From: JAIRMO01 sp046533115
GTDB taxonomy: Bacteria; Spirochaetota; Spirochaetia; Treponematales; Breznakiellaceae
Assembly: GCF_046533115.1 (NCBI RefSeq)
Contig: NZ_JAJQRC010000002.1
Coordinates: forward strand, 168,941-232,940
Direction: 5' to 3'
DNA length: 64,000 bases
Position numbers and translations under genes: made by a program. The notes under the pieces are model-generated. The model had not been told where the DNA came from, did not search any database, and saw nothing but the letters and a program-made list of their open reading frames with translations. Position 1 is the first letter of the stretch, and each line of letters starts with the position of its first letter. This document shows, piece after piece, positions 24,200-33,203 of the stretch.

Positions 24200-24672
24200 A
24201 AAAGGCCTTGGGAACAGGATAAAGCGATAAAAAATGAGCCGTCCCCAAACTAACCGAGCCAAGGGATTGATTCGTTGCGAAGGGTCCATACCCCGGGGAT
24301 GGGCCGTTCACCCCGGGATTACCGGAAATGGGGGACTGAAATCCCCTTTTTTCCGGGGATTGCGTTAAAATAACCCGTATTTTCTCGCTTTTTTTCATTT
24401 GGTATTTTACATTTATTAAAAAATATATTATCATAAAAAGTCATTTCAAAATTTCGGTTTTTGGAACCGCTTCTTTAAATTTAGCGGAAAAATCGGGCTT
24501 TAGACCGCTTTTCCCGGAGCGATTCCACCACCTGGGTTTTGAAACCGGCCTAATCGTGCTACGGGGTTATCTACCCAGGGTGTCTTTGGCACACCTTCGT
24601 GCAAAAATCCCGATTATCGGGGCTGCTTAGGTACCCGTAGTTTGAAAACGGCTCAAGCAAAAGGGGGGTTCA
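24200..24672. other. long structured intergenic region before the Rrf2 gene
   Basis: About 470 nt with no convincing reading frame but several strong hairpins: 24292-24298 with 24311-24317 (7 pairs of G/C), 24340-24346 with 24355-24361 (7 pairs), and several 5-bp stems in 24450-24650. An AT-rich promoter-like stretch (TTTACA at 24407, TATTAT-like box near 24428) would direct plus-strand transcription from about 24440, giving the Rrf2 gene a leader of about 230 nt. TTTTGAAAC-like strings recur at 24446, 24541 and 24641. I do not recognise tmRNA, SRP RNA, RNase P, 6S RNA or a known riboswitch. Confidence 0.4.
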
Positions 24673-25119
24673 ATGAGGATTACCACTCGAGGCCGGTATG
24701 CGCTTCGGGCATCTTTGGCCTTAGCGCGGCTCGGAAAAGACGGTTCCCCGGTATCTATCAACAACTTGTCTGAGCAGGAGAATATTTCGTCCGTATTTTT
24801 GGAACAAATTTTTTTTAGGCTACGAAAGGCGGGGATTGTTACCTCCGTACGGGGCCCCGGCGGCGGCTTCTGTTTTGCCCAGCCCCTGGACAAGTTGACC
24901 ATCAAGGCTATTCTGGATGCCGCCGGTGAAGAGCTGAACCTCACTAACTGCGATAAAAGCCGGGATGACTGTGAAAGAATCGGCTATTGTCTTACCCATT
25001 TTATATGGCAAGATGTAACCGATTTGGTAAATAATTATTTTAGAAATATTACCATTGCGTCAATTCTGGAAAAATACCATACGGAACCGGAAAAAACGCG
25101 GTCAGAAGGGATTGTATAG
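24673..25119 (+). CDS. Rrf2/IscR-like transcriptional regulator
   Basis: A 148-residue Rrf2-family repressor: winged helix at residues 1-70 (MRITTRGRYALRASLALARL, then GIVTSVRGPGGGFCFAQP) followed by a dimerisation helix. Cysteines C93, C100 and C106 (spacing Cx6Cx5C) sit where IscR binds its [2Fe-2S] cluster (Cx5Cx7-type spacing there), so an iron-sulfur or redox/NO sensor is likely. A GGGGGG ribosome site precedes the ATG, and the leader is long and structured. The stop overlaps the next gene's GTG by one base; the pair is probably an operon whose second product is the regulated membrane protein. Confidence 0.9.
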   Translation: MRITTRGRYALRASLALARLGKDGSPVSINNLSEQENISSVFLEQIFFRLRKAGIVTSVRGPGGGFCFAQPLDKLTIKAILDAAGEELNLTNCDKSRDDCERIGYCLTHFIWQDVTDLVNNYFRNITIASILEKYHTEPEKTRSEGIV

Positions 25120-26618
25120 TGGGAAGGGTGGATCAAATAAAAAATAATGAAGCATACCGGAAGGTATTGGAGGCCTTCAAGAATCAGCGGAAGGGCGCTA
25201 CCATCGCGGACATTACCGCAAAAACAGCCCTGCCCCTGGATTCGGTCCGGGAACTGGTAGGGGTTGCGGCGGATGAATACCGGGCCCGGTTACAGGTTAC
25301 CGAATCCGGTGAAATTCTCTACTCGTTCCCCCATGGGTTTGTCAGTAAATATCATGGTTTTCGCCGGAATCTGTCCAGGACGATGGAAAAAATAAAAAAG
25401 GGGATGCTAATTGCCGGTACCTGGATCTTTAAGGTGTGGATCATGGGAATGCTCGTGGGGTATTTTGTCCTTTTTATGCTCATTGCCCTGGCATCCCTGG
25501 TTATTTCCGTGGCCGGTAGTTCTTCCAATTCCAATAACCGTTCTTCCCATCGGGGAAATGGTTTGGGGGGGATGTACTTTACCTCCCAAATTTTTAACCT
25601 GATCATCCGGATATGGTTTTATTCGGAATTAACCAAGTCTCTGGACGGAAGGTATTACGAAAACCGGCGGGCAAAGCCCAAGGGCAGACCCCTTTATAAG
25701 GCTATTTTTTCCTTCGTATTCGGCGATGAGGATCCCAATGGGGATTGGGCTTCCCGGGAAAAACGGTCTGTCATCGCCTATATCCAGGCCCACGGGGGGG
25801 TAATTTCCCTGCCCGAGTTTATGACCCTTACGGGACTTCCCCCGGAAAAAGCGGACCCGGCGATCCTCTCCTGCTGCGCCGAGTTTGGCGGCCTTCCGGA
25901 AGCAACCGAGGAAGGAACCGTGGTATACCGTTTTGACCCCCTGCTGCTCCGGGCGGACAGTCAGGATCGTTCCTTTACCGGCCTATCGGCGATTATCAAA
26001 CGTTTAAAATCCTTTTCCTCCAATAAAAAAAATATGAATGTCTGGTTCGGCGTGATCAACGGGGTAAATTTGGCCTTTGGGACGTACTTTTTTTTCAATG
26101 CCATGAATATTGGCGGCCTGACGTCCCAAACGCCCATAGGTGCCGGTTTATATCCCTTCGCCGTGACCCATATGCTTTTTTCCGGACTTTTTTCCGATCC
26201 CCTGCCCTTCATCACCATTGGTTTGGGGCTGGTTCCCCTGATTTTCTCCCTCCTCTTTTGGCTCATCCCCGGCCTCCGCTATCTGAGGCTGCGGGAGGAA
26301 AACGAGGCGGTCAAATTTGAAAATATGCGGAAGATAGGTTATGGCCGGATCTGGGAAAATCCCCGGGAAGTAAAAGCCGGGGATCTGCCCCCGGATATTC
26401 CCGAATGCCGTCCCCGGAACTTGGCTGCCGCGGCGGACAAAATCATCAAGGAACTGGGCTCCTATGCGGTTCCCGATGTAACGTTGGATAACCGGGGAAA
26501 TCCGGTCTACACCTTTACCGAACTTGCCCGGGAAAAGGATGCCCTAAAAAAATACCGTTCTTCCCTGGACGGCAGCACCTCTTCCCTGGGAAAAACCGTT
26601 TTTGACAGTGAAGGATGA
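25119..26618 (+). CDS. membrane protein of unknown function with repeated winged-helix-like modules
   Basis: A 499-residue protein starting at GTG 25119. Residues 1-75 are helical and end in GEILYSFPHGF. Membrane helices lie near 97-131, 154-170, 306-330, 340-356 and 363-385. A second soluble block (215-276) ends in GTVVYRFDPLL, and a third (about 415-475) in GNPVYTFTELA. The three blocks share the pattern helix-helix-x-G-x-(V/I)-x-Y-(S/R/T)-F, as in small winged-helix domains, suggesting internal duplication. It is coupled to the upstream Rrf2 regulator. I do not recognise the family; sensing or scaffolding at the membrane is possible. Confidence 0.6.
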   Translation: MGRVDQIKNNEAYRKVLEAFKNQRKGATIADITAKTALPLDSVRELVGVAADEYRARLQVTESGEILYSFPHGFVSKYHGFRRNLSRTMEKIKKGMLIAGTWIFKVWIMGMLVGYFVLFMLIALASLVISVAGSSSNSNNRSSHRGNGLGGMYFTSQIFNLIIRIWFYSELTKSLDGRYYENRRAKPKGRPLYKAIFSFVFGDEDPNGDWASREKRSVIAYIQAHGGVISLPEFMTLTGLPPEKADPAILSCCAEFGGLPEATEEGTVVYRFDPLLLRADSQDRSFTGLSAIIKRLKSFSSNKKNMNVWFGVINGVNLAFGTYFFFNAMNIGGLTSQTPIGAGLYPFAVTHMLFSGLFSDPLPFITIGLGLVPLIFSLLFWLIPGLRYLRLREENEAVKFENMRKIGYGRIWENPREVKAGDLPPDIPECRPRNLAAAADKIIKELGSYAVPDVTLDNRGNPVYTFTELAREKDALKKYRSSLDGSTSSLGKTVFDSEG

Positions 26619-26677
26619 TACAAAAGGACCCCTACCTATAGGTTCCTTGATCCTGCCGGACCGGCGGATTTTCAACC

Positions 26678-29600
26678 TCATCGGGCAAAAAGGGCCCGAA
26701 GTTCCTCATGGCTCATTCGGGCAAGCCAGGATTCCCCGGAGGAAACCGTCATATCCGCCAGTTCCCGCTTACTGGTGAGCATGGCGTCGATTTTTTCCTC
26801 AAAGCTGTTTTTGGTGATGAACCGGTGGACAAAAACCTTCTGGGTCTGGCCGATACGGAAAGCCCGGTCGGTGGCCTGGTTTTCCACCGCGGGGTTGTAC
26901 CAGAGATCGTAGTGGATAACCCGGCTGGCGGCGGTAAGGTTGAGACCCAGTCCCCCGGCTTTAAGGCTTACGAGGAGGATCCGTTCGGCGGGATCTGTCT
27001 GGAAGCGGTTCAGCACTTCGCTCCGCCGGGTTTGGCTGAGGCCGCCGTGGTAGACCAGGACTGTTTCGTCCAGTTCTTTTTGGATGATGGTCTCCAGGCA
27101 GGAGAGGGCTTCCACATATTGACTAAAAACCAGCACCTTTTCCCGGTTGGCCAGGATCTCCTGGAGCAGGGTCACCAAAAGACAAGCCTTGCCCGAGAGG
27201 TTTGATCGGGGGGGACTTTCCTTGTCGTATACCCGGGGATGATCACAGACCTGCTTGAGACTGGTGAGGAGGGCCAATACCAGGGCCCGGCGTTCCCGGG
27301 GATCCTCCAGCTTTTCCGACTTTTCCATGGTGGCCGCCACGATACTCTCGTAGAGGGCGGCTTGCCCCTTTTCCAGGACCGCGTATTCATTGATACTCAC
27401 CTTATCCGGCAGATCCGAGATAATCCTCTTGTCGGTTTTAAGCCGCCTGAGGAGGAAGGGGGCGGTGATCCGCCGGAGGGCTTCGGCCGGGTCCTTTTGC
27501 CGCATTACCTCAATGGGGGTTCTATAGGTTTCCTTGAATTCGGCCTGGGTCCCCAGGTAGCCCGGGAGAATAAAATCGAAAAGGGAACGCATATCTTCCA
27601 GGCGGTTCTCCACGGGGGTTCCCGAAAGGGCGAGACGGTACCGGGACCGGAACTGCTTGAGGGTTTTGGAGCCCCGGGTTTCGGCGTTTTTCATCAGGTG
27701 AGCCTCATCGGCGATGAGGATAGAAAAGGGCCGGTGGATGAGTTTTTCGCTGTCCCGGACCGCGGTCTGGTAGGTGGTGAGAAACACCTCCCTGTTCCCT
27801 GCCAGGGTACGGCGGCTGCCGTGGTAACGGACAACGGTCAGGGAGGGGGCGAAGCGGCCCAGCTCCCGTTCCCAGTTTTCCAGAAGTGCCGCAGGGGCTA
27901 CGATAAGACAGCCCTCCCCCAAAAGTCCCTCCGCTTTAAGCCGGAGGATGACCGCGATGGACTGAATGGTTTTTCCCAGCCCCATATCATCCGCCAGAAT
28001 ACAGCCGAACCCGGAAAGGAGGAGGGAACATATCCACCGGTATCCCCGCTCCTGGTACTCCCGCAGTTGAGCCCGGAGGTCACCGGGTATGGGGAAGGAA
28101 CGTTCTTCAAAGAGATTTTTGATGATCTCCTCCGCGTCAAAGGAGAGGATGCTGTCCCCGGAAAAATGGGCCTTGAGAAAATCATTAACCGTGGGTTCCC
28201 TGGTTTGAGCGCTTTTGAGGAGCCGGGCCAGTTCCGCCGGGTCCAGGCGGATAAATTTATCCCGGAATTTAACCACGGTCTTTTTTTGTTTTACCAGGGC
28301 CTGAAATTCCGCCGCGCTGAGGACCTCGTCGCCGATGGCCACCTGCCACTGCCAGTCCAGAAGCTTATCCAGACTGAGGTAACTCACCAGGGAACCGGCC
28401 TGTTTTACCTCCCCCCGGAGGACCAGCCGGGGTTTTAATTCTCGATGGAGGTTTTTGGGGAACACCACGGCGATCCCCAGCCGGGAAAGCAGAGGGGCGG
28501 CGTTGTCCAGAAAATCCGCGAGCCGGTCTTCCCCAAGCCTCACCGTATTACGGGTGGAAAGGGTAGACAGTTCCGGGAGGTAGTTGGAAAGGGCCGTAGG
28601 GGCCCGGAGGACCTCGATGGATCCGGTTTTTTTGACCGCATCCTTGAGGGAGGCTTTTTCCATCCCCCCCTCCCCTTCCAAAAGAACCTCCATGGAGAGG
28701 ATAAAATCCGGACTTTTATAATCCTTGGGGGGAATGTCCCGGGAAGGCTGTTTTTCCGGACCGGATTTGAGGGTAAATTGATACCGGAAGGCGGAAAAAT
28801 CCATCCTGAGAACCGAAAGCCAGTTGGCTATAGCCAGGGGCATACTCCGTAATGCCGGAGAAGCCACATCCAGGACCCCGCCCTGAAAAAAAAGATCCAG
28901 TAGTTCCCGAAGATACTTATTTCCCGCCGGGGTCCCCGTTACCCGGGAAAAATAAAGCCGCCATACCCATTCGGTAAGCAGGGCCGAGGAGATAAGATCC
29001 ACCACGCTTCTGCCGCCGGCATAGGATGGTTTTACCCTGCCGGAGGCGGCTTTGGGGGGAAGTTTTGAACCGGACTTGGCCGGTTTCAGCGGTTTCTTCC
29101 GTTCCGGTTTCAGGGAGAGCAGCCGGTCCTCATACCGGGCCAGGGTATCCAGGCTATCCCGGATCAGGGGAAGCCGGTCGTAGGGGAGCCAGATGATACG
29201 CAGGTCTTCCCCCTCCAGCAGCGGGCAGGGAATAAAAGCCCCGGTGGAACAGAGAAGATTGAGGAATTTGAACACGTAGTAGAGGAAGGTATAGGAGGAA
29301 GTACCATCTTCGGATGAAAAGGACCGAAACCGGGTAAAGGCCTCGTAGACCGAATACCGTTCCTGTTCGCCTGAGGGACTTTGCCGGATCAAAACCAAAG
29401 CCGCCCCGGGCCGTGCATCGGCACATTCCAGGGTCCAGTGGGATCGGGAAAACCGGTGCTCCTCGGCATCAAGATCGCCGGCTTCCTCCCAGGGGAGGTA
29501 CCGGGCGGCCCGGTGATAGAATTCCGCCAAAACCAAGGAAAAATCCCCCTCACTAAAGGCAGACGTCGGGGGCAGGAGGGAGAGGATCAGGTCCGTACAG

Positions 29601-30220
29601 TGGGGGATTTCGGGAAATTCCGGAGGATCAGGGGGGATTTCCCTTTCATCCTTACCGATATCCACGGTAAAGGGCGGGGACAATTCCCGGCCGCCCCGGT
29701 CCCCAAGGGAGAGGCCGTACCGGTCCGCAACCTTCCGGAGATCTATCCCCCGGAGGCGGAAAAGCGTCTGGGGATCGGCGTCGATTTCCCGGGCAATAAT
29801 ATAGTACAACGCCGCCATATGTTTACAAGGGTCCCCATAATCCGGGCAATTACAGGACCGTTTCATCTCCCTCCAGCGTTTGGGAATAAGATGTATCCCT
29901 TCCTTTTTGAGCTTAAGCAGAAAGGATTCAGGGAGTTCTCCCGCGGCAATCCGGGCAAGCAGGGAGGGGTCTTCCTCTATTAATTTAAAAATCCTTTCCC
30001 CCTCCTCAAGGGGGGGAAAGGAAATCTCCACCTTGTAGAAGGGCCGGTAATTCCCCTTTACCTTGGCCGTTACCTTTCCGTCCTTGATTTCCAGGGAAAG
30101 AACCTTGCCCGTATTGGCGTAAGTCCTCCCCCGGTCCAACCGGGCTCCCATCTGATAGCTATCCAGAACATCGATAAACCATTTCCCCCAGGGGGTCCTG
30201 CCATAGGTTTGCCTTGCCAT
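26678..30220 (-). CDS. SNF2-family helicase with SWIM zinc finger
   Basis: A 1180-residue Swi2/Snf2 ATPase. The N-terminus has a SWIM motif (C123, C125, C132, H134 in CNCPDYGDPCKH). A long strand-rich middle region (about 190-700) follows. The motor (about 720-1170) has DDMGLGKTIQS (motif I), ADEAHLMKN (motif II), LSGTPVENRL (motif III), YHGGLSQTRR, LKAGGLGLNL and QATDRAFRIGQ (motifs V-VI). Such bacterial SNF2 proteins act on DNA- or RNA-polymerase-bound complexes (RapA-like) or in repair. The gene stands alone; its start is 48 nt from the divergent Wzi-like gene. Confidence 0.92.
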   Translation of the reverse strand: MARQTYGRTPWGKWFIDVLDSYQMGARLDRGRTYANTGKVLSLEIKDGKVTAKVKGNYRPFYKVEISFPPLEEGERIFKLIEEDPSLLARIAAGELPESFLLKLKKEGIHLIPKRWREMKRSCNCPDYGDPCKHMAALYYIIAREIDADPQTLFRLRGIDLRKVADRYGLSLGDRGGRELSPPFTVDIGKDEREIPPDPPEFPEIPHCTDLILSLLPPTSAFSEGDFSLVLAEFYHRAARYLPWEEAGDLDAEEHRFSRSHWTLECADARPGAALVLIRQSPSGEQERYSVYEAFTRFRSFSSEDGTSSYTFLYYVFKFLNLLCSTGAFIPCPLLEGEDLRIIWLPYDRLPLIRDSLDTLARYEDRLLSLKPERKKPLKPAKSGSKLPPKAASGRVKPSYAGGRSVVDLISSALLTEWVWRLYFSRVTGTPAGNKYLRELLDLFFQGGVLDVASPALRSMPLAIANWLSVLRMDFSAFRYQFTLKSGPEKQPSRDIPPKDYKSPDFILSMEVLLEGEGGMEKASLKDAVKKTGSIEVLRAPTALSNYLPELSTLSTRNTVRLGEDRLADFLDNAAPLLSRLGIAVVFPKNLHRELKPRLVLRGEVKQAGSLVSYLSLDKLLDWQWQVAIGDEVLSAAEFQALVKQKKTVVKFRDKFIRLDPAELARLLKSAQTREPTVNDFLKAHFSGDSILSFDAEEIIKNLFEERSFPIPGDLRAQLREYQERGYRWICSLLLSGFGCILADDMGLGKTIQSIAVILRLKAEGLLGEGCLIVAPAALLENWERELGRFAPSLTVVRYHGSRRTLAGNREVFLTTYQTAVRDSEKLIHRPFSILIADEAHLMKNAETRGSKTLKQFRSRYRLALSGTPVENRLEDMRSLFDFILPGYLGTQAEFKETYRTPIEVMRQKDPAEALRRITAPFLLRRLKTDKRIISDLPDKVSINEYAVLEKGQAALYESIVAATMEKSEKLEDPRERRALVLALLTSLKQVCDHPRVYDKESPPRSNLSGKACLLVTLLQEILANREKVLVFSQYVEALSCLETIIQKELDETVLVYHGGLSQTRRSEVLNRFQTDPAERILLVSLKAGGLGLNLTAASRVIHYDLWYNPAVENQATDRAFRIGQTQKVFVHRFITKNSFEEKIDAMLTSKRELADMTVSSGESWLARMSHEELRALFAR

Positions 30221-30228
30221 GAGCCGGA

Positions 30229-30257
30229 TTGTATCACAGAATTAAACCTGATACACT
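30229..30257 (+). promoter_or_regulatory. promoter close to the Wzi-like gene start
   Basis: TTGTAT (30229-30234), a 17-nt spacer and TACACT (30252-30257). The -10 ends 11 nt before the preferred ATG at 30269, and there is no clear ribosome site, so the leader would be about 5 nt at most. Confidence 0.55.
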
Positions 30258-30268
30258 ATAGGCCGCTC

Positions 30269-31963
30269 ATGATTCCCTTATTCCGGACCCTTTTAAAACG
30301 GATCATTTTCCCGCGTTTGAGTCCCCTGGTCCTCTTTTTTATGGTTCTCCGGCTTTATGCCGAACCCATGGTAATGATCTCCCCGGGAGACCCCCTTTTG
30401 GATGAGCTCCGGTTTCTGCTTAGGGAAGGGGGCATAAGTTTTACTTCCTTTACCCCGCCCTTTTCGGGATACGAAATCCGGGAAATATTGCAAGACCTAA
30501 ACCCGGACACCCTTTCCGATCCTGCCCGGGCCGCCTATAACCGGATTATGGAAGCCCTCAATCCAAAATTACTGCTCCCCCGGGGGATCTTCAACCTGTC
30601 CCTTGGGGTACAGACCGCCCCGGAGGTCCGGCTGAGGACTAATAAGGAGGTATCATGGATCCGGGGGATCTATGACAGCCCGGCCTTTCTGAAAATTCCG
30701 GTGAATTTATTTTTTACCGATCATCTGCTTCTCAACGCCGAACCGATGCTGACTTCGGAACCTTCCTCCTATGAGGATGAAGGGGTCCTGTGGAACACCA
30801 ACCTTCCCTATCTTCCGGAGCGGGTGGATCTCAACCTGCCCCTCCGGGCCTTTGTCGCCGCCGCGGGCCCCTGGTGGAGTTTTCAAATAGGCCGGGACCG
30901 CCTTTCCTTTGGATCGGGTAAAACCGGGAATCTTGCCCTTTCGGATACCCCGGATTTTTACGATTTCGGTAGAATTTCCTTTTTTTCCCCTTATTTTAAG
31001 TATTCGTTTTTGATAAGCCAATTACCCCTTGCCACCGATACCCTGTTCGCCCCGGGATTCGGCCCGGCCTCTTCCGGGGAACTTACCCAAACCACCCAGC
31101 GGTATCTCTATCTGCACCGTATAGACATGCGTTTTTTCCGCCGTATTTCTCTGGGTTTTACCGAGGGGATCATGGCAGGCAATTCACCTCCGGAACTGCG
31201 GTTTTTTACCCCCCTGGGTCTTTTCCATTCCTTTTTTGCCTGGAATGATTACGAAGCCTGGCATGGGACGGGTCCCCGGGGAGATACCGGGGAGGGTTCC
31301 CTGGTGGGCTCCCTGTTTTCGGTTGATCTTGAATGGGCTGTTCTACCGGCTCTGGCCCTCTACGGCCAGTTGGTGATGAACGAATTTTCCACTTCCTATG
31401 AAAAAAACCGGTGGCCCGATACCCAGCCTCCGAATGGCCTGGGATATTTGGCAGGCCTGGAGTATACCCCCGGATTTAAGTCCTGGGGGGCTTCTTTTTA
31501 CGGGGAATTGGTCTATACCGATCCCTATCTGTATGTCCTGTCCAGTCCCTTTGCCAGCTTTATCTCCATGCGCCGGCTTCCAGAGCTGGGGAATAAGGAT
31601 CTCCGCTATCGGTGGATCGGTCATCCCCAGGGCAGGGATACCATGCTGATCGCCCTGGGGGCGGATTTTTTACGGGAACCCTGGGAGTTTGCCCTGGGCC
31701 TCTCCTTTATCCGTATGGGGGAGCATACCATCCAGTGGGACTGGTCCCAAGGGAAGGATAGTTTTAATGAAGTAAGCCCCACGGGAAGGCCCGAAAATGT
31801 TTTTACCGCCCAGGGGGAAATGCTATGGCAATTTCTCCCCGGGTTCAGCCTGAAGTTTTATGCCGGGCTCTCCATGGTTTTTGATCGCCGCCACCAGGAA
31901 AGGACCGCCCCGGAATTCGGCCTTGAAACCGCCCTCTCCCTCTCCTATTCCAGAACCTTCTGA
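30269..31963 (+). CDS. outer-membrane beta-barrel, Wzi (capsule assembly) like
   Basis: A 564-residue secreted protein. ATG 30269 is preferred because it begins right before a signal peptide (MIPLFRTLLKRIIFPRLSPL, cleavage after LYA) and lies just after the promoter; the earlier reading from 30209 overlaps the -35. The mature part has alternating barrel strands and ends in a C-terminal Phe (SYSRTF), the usual OMP signature. The segment WWSFQIGRDRLSFGSG resembles the Wzi/OprB-type capsule-assembly barrels. Its 3' end overlaps the convergent DEAD-box gene by 19 nt. A role in surface polysaccharide attachment is inferred from family resemblance only. Confidence 0.7.
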   Translation: MIPLFRTLLKRIIFPRLSPLVLFFMVLRLYAEPMVMISPGDPLLDELRFLLREGGISFTSFTPPFSGYEIREILQDLNPDTLSDPARAAYNRIMEALNPKLLLPRGIFNLSLGVQTAPEVRLRTNKEVSWIRGIYDSPAFLKIPVNLFFTDHLLLNAEPMLTSEPSSYEDEGVLWNTNLPYLPERVDLNLPLRAFVAAAGPWWSFQIGRDRLSFGSGKTGNLALSDTPDFYDFGRISFFSPYFKYSFLISQLPLATDTLFAPGFGPASSGELTQTTQRYLYLHRIDMRFFRRISLGFTEGIMAGNSPPELRFFTPLGLFHSFFAWNDYEAWHGTGPRGDTGEGSLVGSLFSVDLEWAVLPALALYGQLVMNEFSTSYEKNRWPDTQPPNGLGYLAGLEYTPGFKSWGASFYGELVYTDPYLYVLSSPFASFISMRRLPELGNKDLRYRWIGHPQGRDTMLIALGADFLREPWEFALGLSFIRMGEHTIQWDWSQGKDSFNEVSPTGRPENVFTAQGEMLWQFLPGFSLKFYAGLSMVFDRRHQERTAPEFGLETALSLSYSRTF

Positions 31964-33192
31964 GCGGGACCCGGGGGGAGAAGGATTTTGGAAGGTGTTT
32001 CCTCCTCGAAGGTTTCGGGAAGGCATATCTGTCCCCGATAAAGTACCTTGGGATAAATGGTAATCCCCAGTTTTTTTTCCAGCCGGGCCAAACGGCGCAT
32101 CTCATCCTCGTTCCCGATGGTGATCATGATCCCCCGGTTGCCGGCCCGGCCGGTACGGCCCGCCCGGTGGATATAGGGGCCCCCTTCGGCGGGGACGTCC
32201 AGGGCGATCACATGGGTAATGCCCGGAATGTCCAGGCCCCGGGCGGCAAGGTCACTGGAAACCAGGACCGTAATTTTTCCGGACCGGAAGCCGTCGATGG
32301 CTTCTTTTCGGTTTTTTTTATCCATGTCCCCGTAAAGACCCGCCGCGGGGATGTGATGATACTGGAGTTGGGAAACAATATTTCCCGGCTGTCCGCCCCG
32401 GGCAGAAAAAACCAGGGCCTTTTTGGGTTTCACCGCCCCGAGCAAAGAACGGAGGTTTTGGATCTTCCGCCGTTCCTCACAGAAAAAAGCCCAATGTTCT
32501 ATCCGGTCCCGGAGGATTCCCTCTTCCCCGGTTTCCACAAAAAGAGCCTCCCCCTCCATAAAGGGTAACAGCAGGTCCCGGATTTTGGGAGAGAGGGTAG
32601 CCGAACAGGCGGTAAGCTGCCGATCCCGGTTTATAAGGCCCAGCAATTCCCGGGTATCGGCGGCAAGCTCCTCCGCAAAAAGCCGGTCTCCTTCATCCAA
32701 AACCAAAGCCCTAAGGCTCCCCAATTTAAGCTTTTTCATCCGGGTCAGGAGTACCAGGCGGCCGGGGTTACCGACGATTACCCGGGGCCGGTCCTTTTTA
32801 AGGGACCCAATCTGCCGTTCCAGGTTGGCGGAACCGATGACCAGGTTCACCTTGATCCGCCGATCTTGCCCTTCCAGGAGAAAATCCGCCTCTTTTTTTA
32901 TTTGGGAACATAATTCCAAGGTAGGGGCGAGGATGAGGAGTTCCGTTCCCCTTCCCCCAATACCGGGATCATCCCCCGGCCCCGCCATGACGGAACCGAA
33001 AAGGGTTTGGAACAGGGGAAGAAGGTATGCAAAGGTTTTACCCGTTCCTGTGGCGGAACAGAAGAACACATTTTTACCCGCTAAAAGGGAGGGAACAACC
33101 AGCTTCTGGATAGGGGTAGGTTCCCGAATATTCCTTTCCGCGAGTTTTTCGATAAAACCGGGACTTATTCCCAGAGAGGCAAAGGATTCCAT
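31945..33192 (-). CDS. DEAD-box-type RNA helicase with DEGD motif
   Basis: A 415-residue protein with the full superfamily 2 set: Q-motif region REPTPIQKLVVPSLLAG, motif I SATGTGKT (46-53), GNPGR, motif II, SAT at 197-199, and the C-terminal VLVSSDLAARGLDIPGITHV and HRAGRTGRAG. Motif II reads LDEGD (166-169) in place of DEAD; the two acids needed for Mg/ATP are kept. Substrate is probably structured RNA. It follows the GT4 gene by 11 nt on the same strand, and its 3' end overlaps the Wzi-like gene. Confidence 0.93.
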   Translation of the reverse strand: MESFASLGISPGFIEKLAERNIREPTPIQKLVVPSLLAGKNVFFCSATGTGKTFAYLLPLFQTLFGSVMAGPGDDPGIGGRGTELLILAPTLELCSQIKKEADFLLEGQDRRIKVNLVIGSANLERQIGSLKKDRPRVIVGNPGRLVLLTRMKKLKLGSLRALVLDEGDRLFAEELAADTRELLGLINRDRQLTACSATLSPKIRDLLLPFMEGEALFVETGEEGILRDRIEHWAFFCEERRKIQNLRSLLGAVKPKKALVFSARGGQPGNIVSQLQYHHIPAAGLYGDMDKKNRKEAIDGFRSGKITVLVSSDLAARGLDIPGITHVIALDVPAEGGPYIHRAGRTGRAGNRGIMITIGNEDEMRRLARLEKKLGITIYPKVLYRGQICLPETFEEETPSKILLPPGPAQKVLE

Positions 33193-33203
33193 GAATACGA
33201 CCC

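Noticed and set aside
24200..24672. tmRNA, SRP RNA, RNase P RNA or 6S RNA
   Set aside because: The conserved core motifs of these RNAs are not found on either strand in this gap.
27239..28438. 399-codon open frame opposite the SNF2 helicase
   Set aside because: It mirrors the helicase codons in high-GC DNA, has no family motifs and no ribosome site. The helicase is strongly supported on the other strand.
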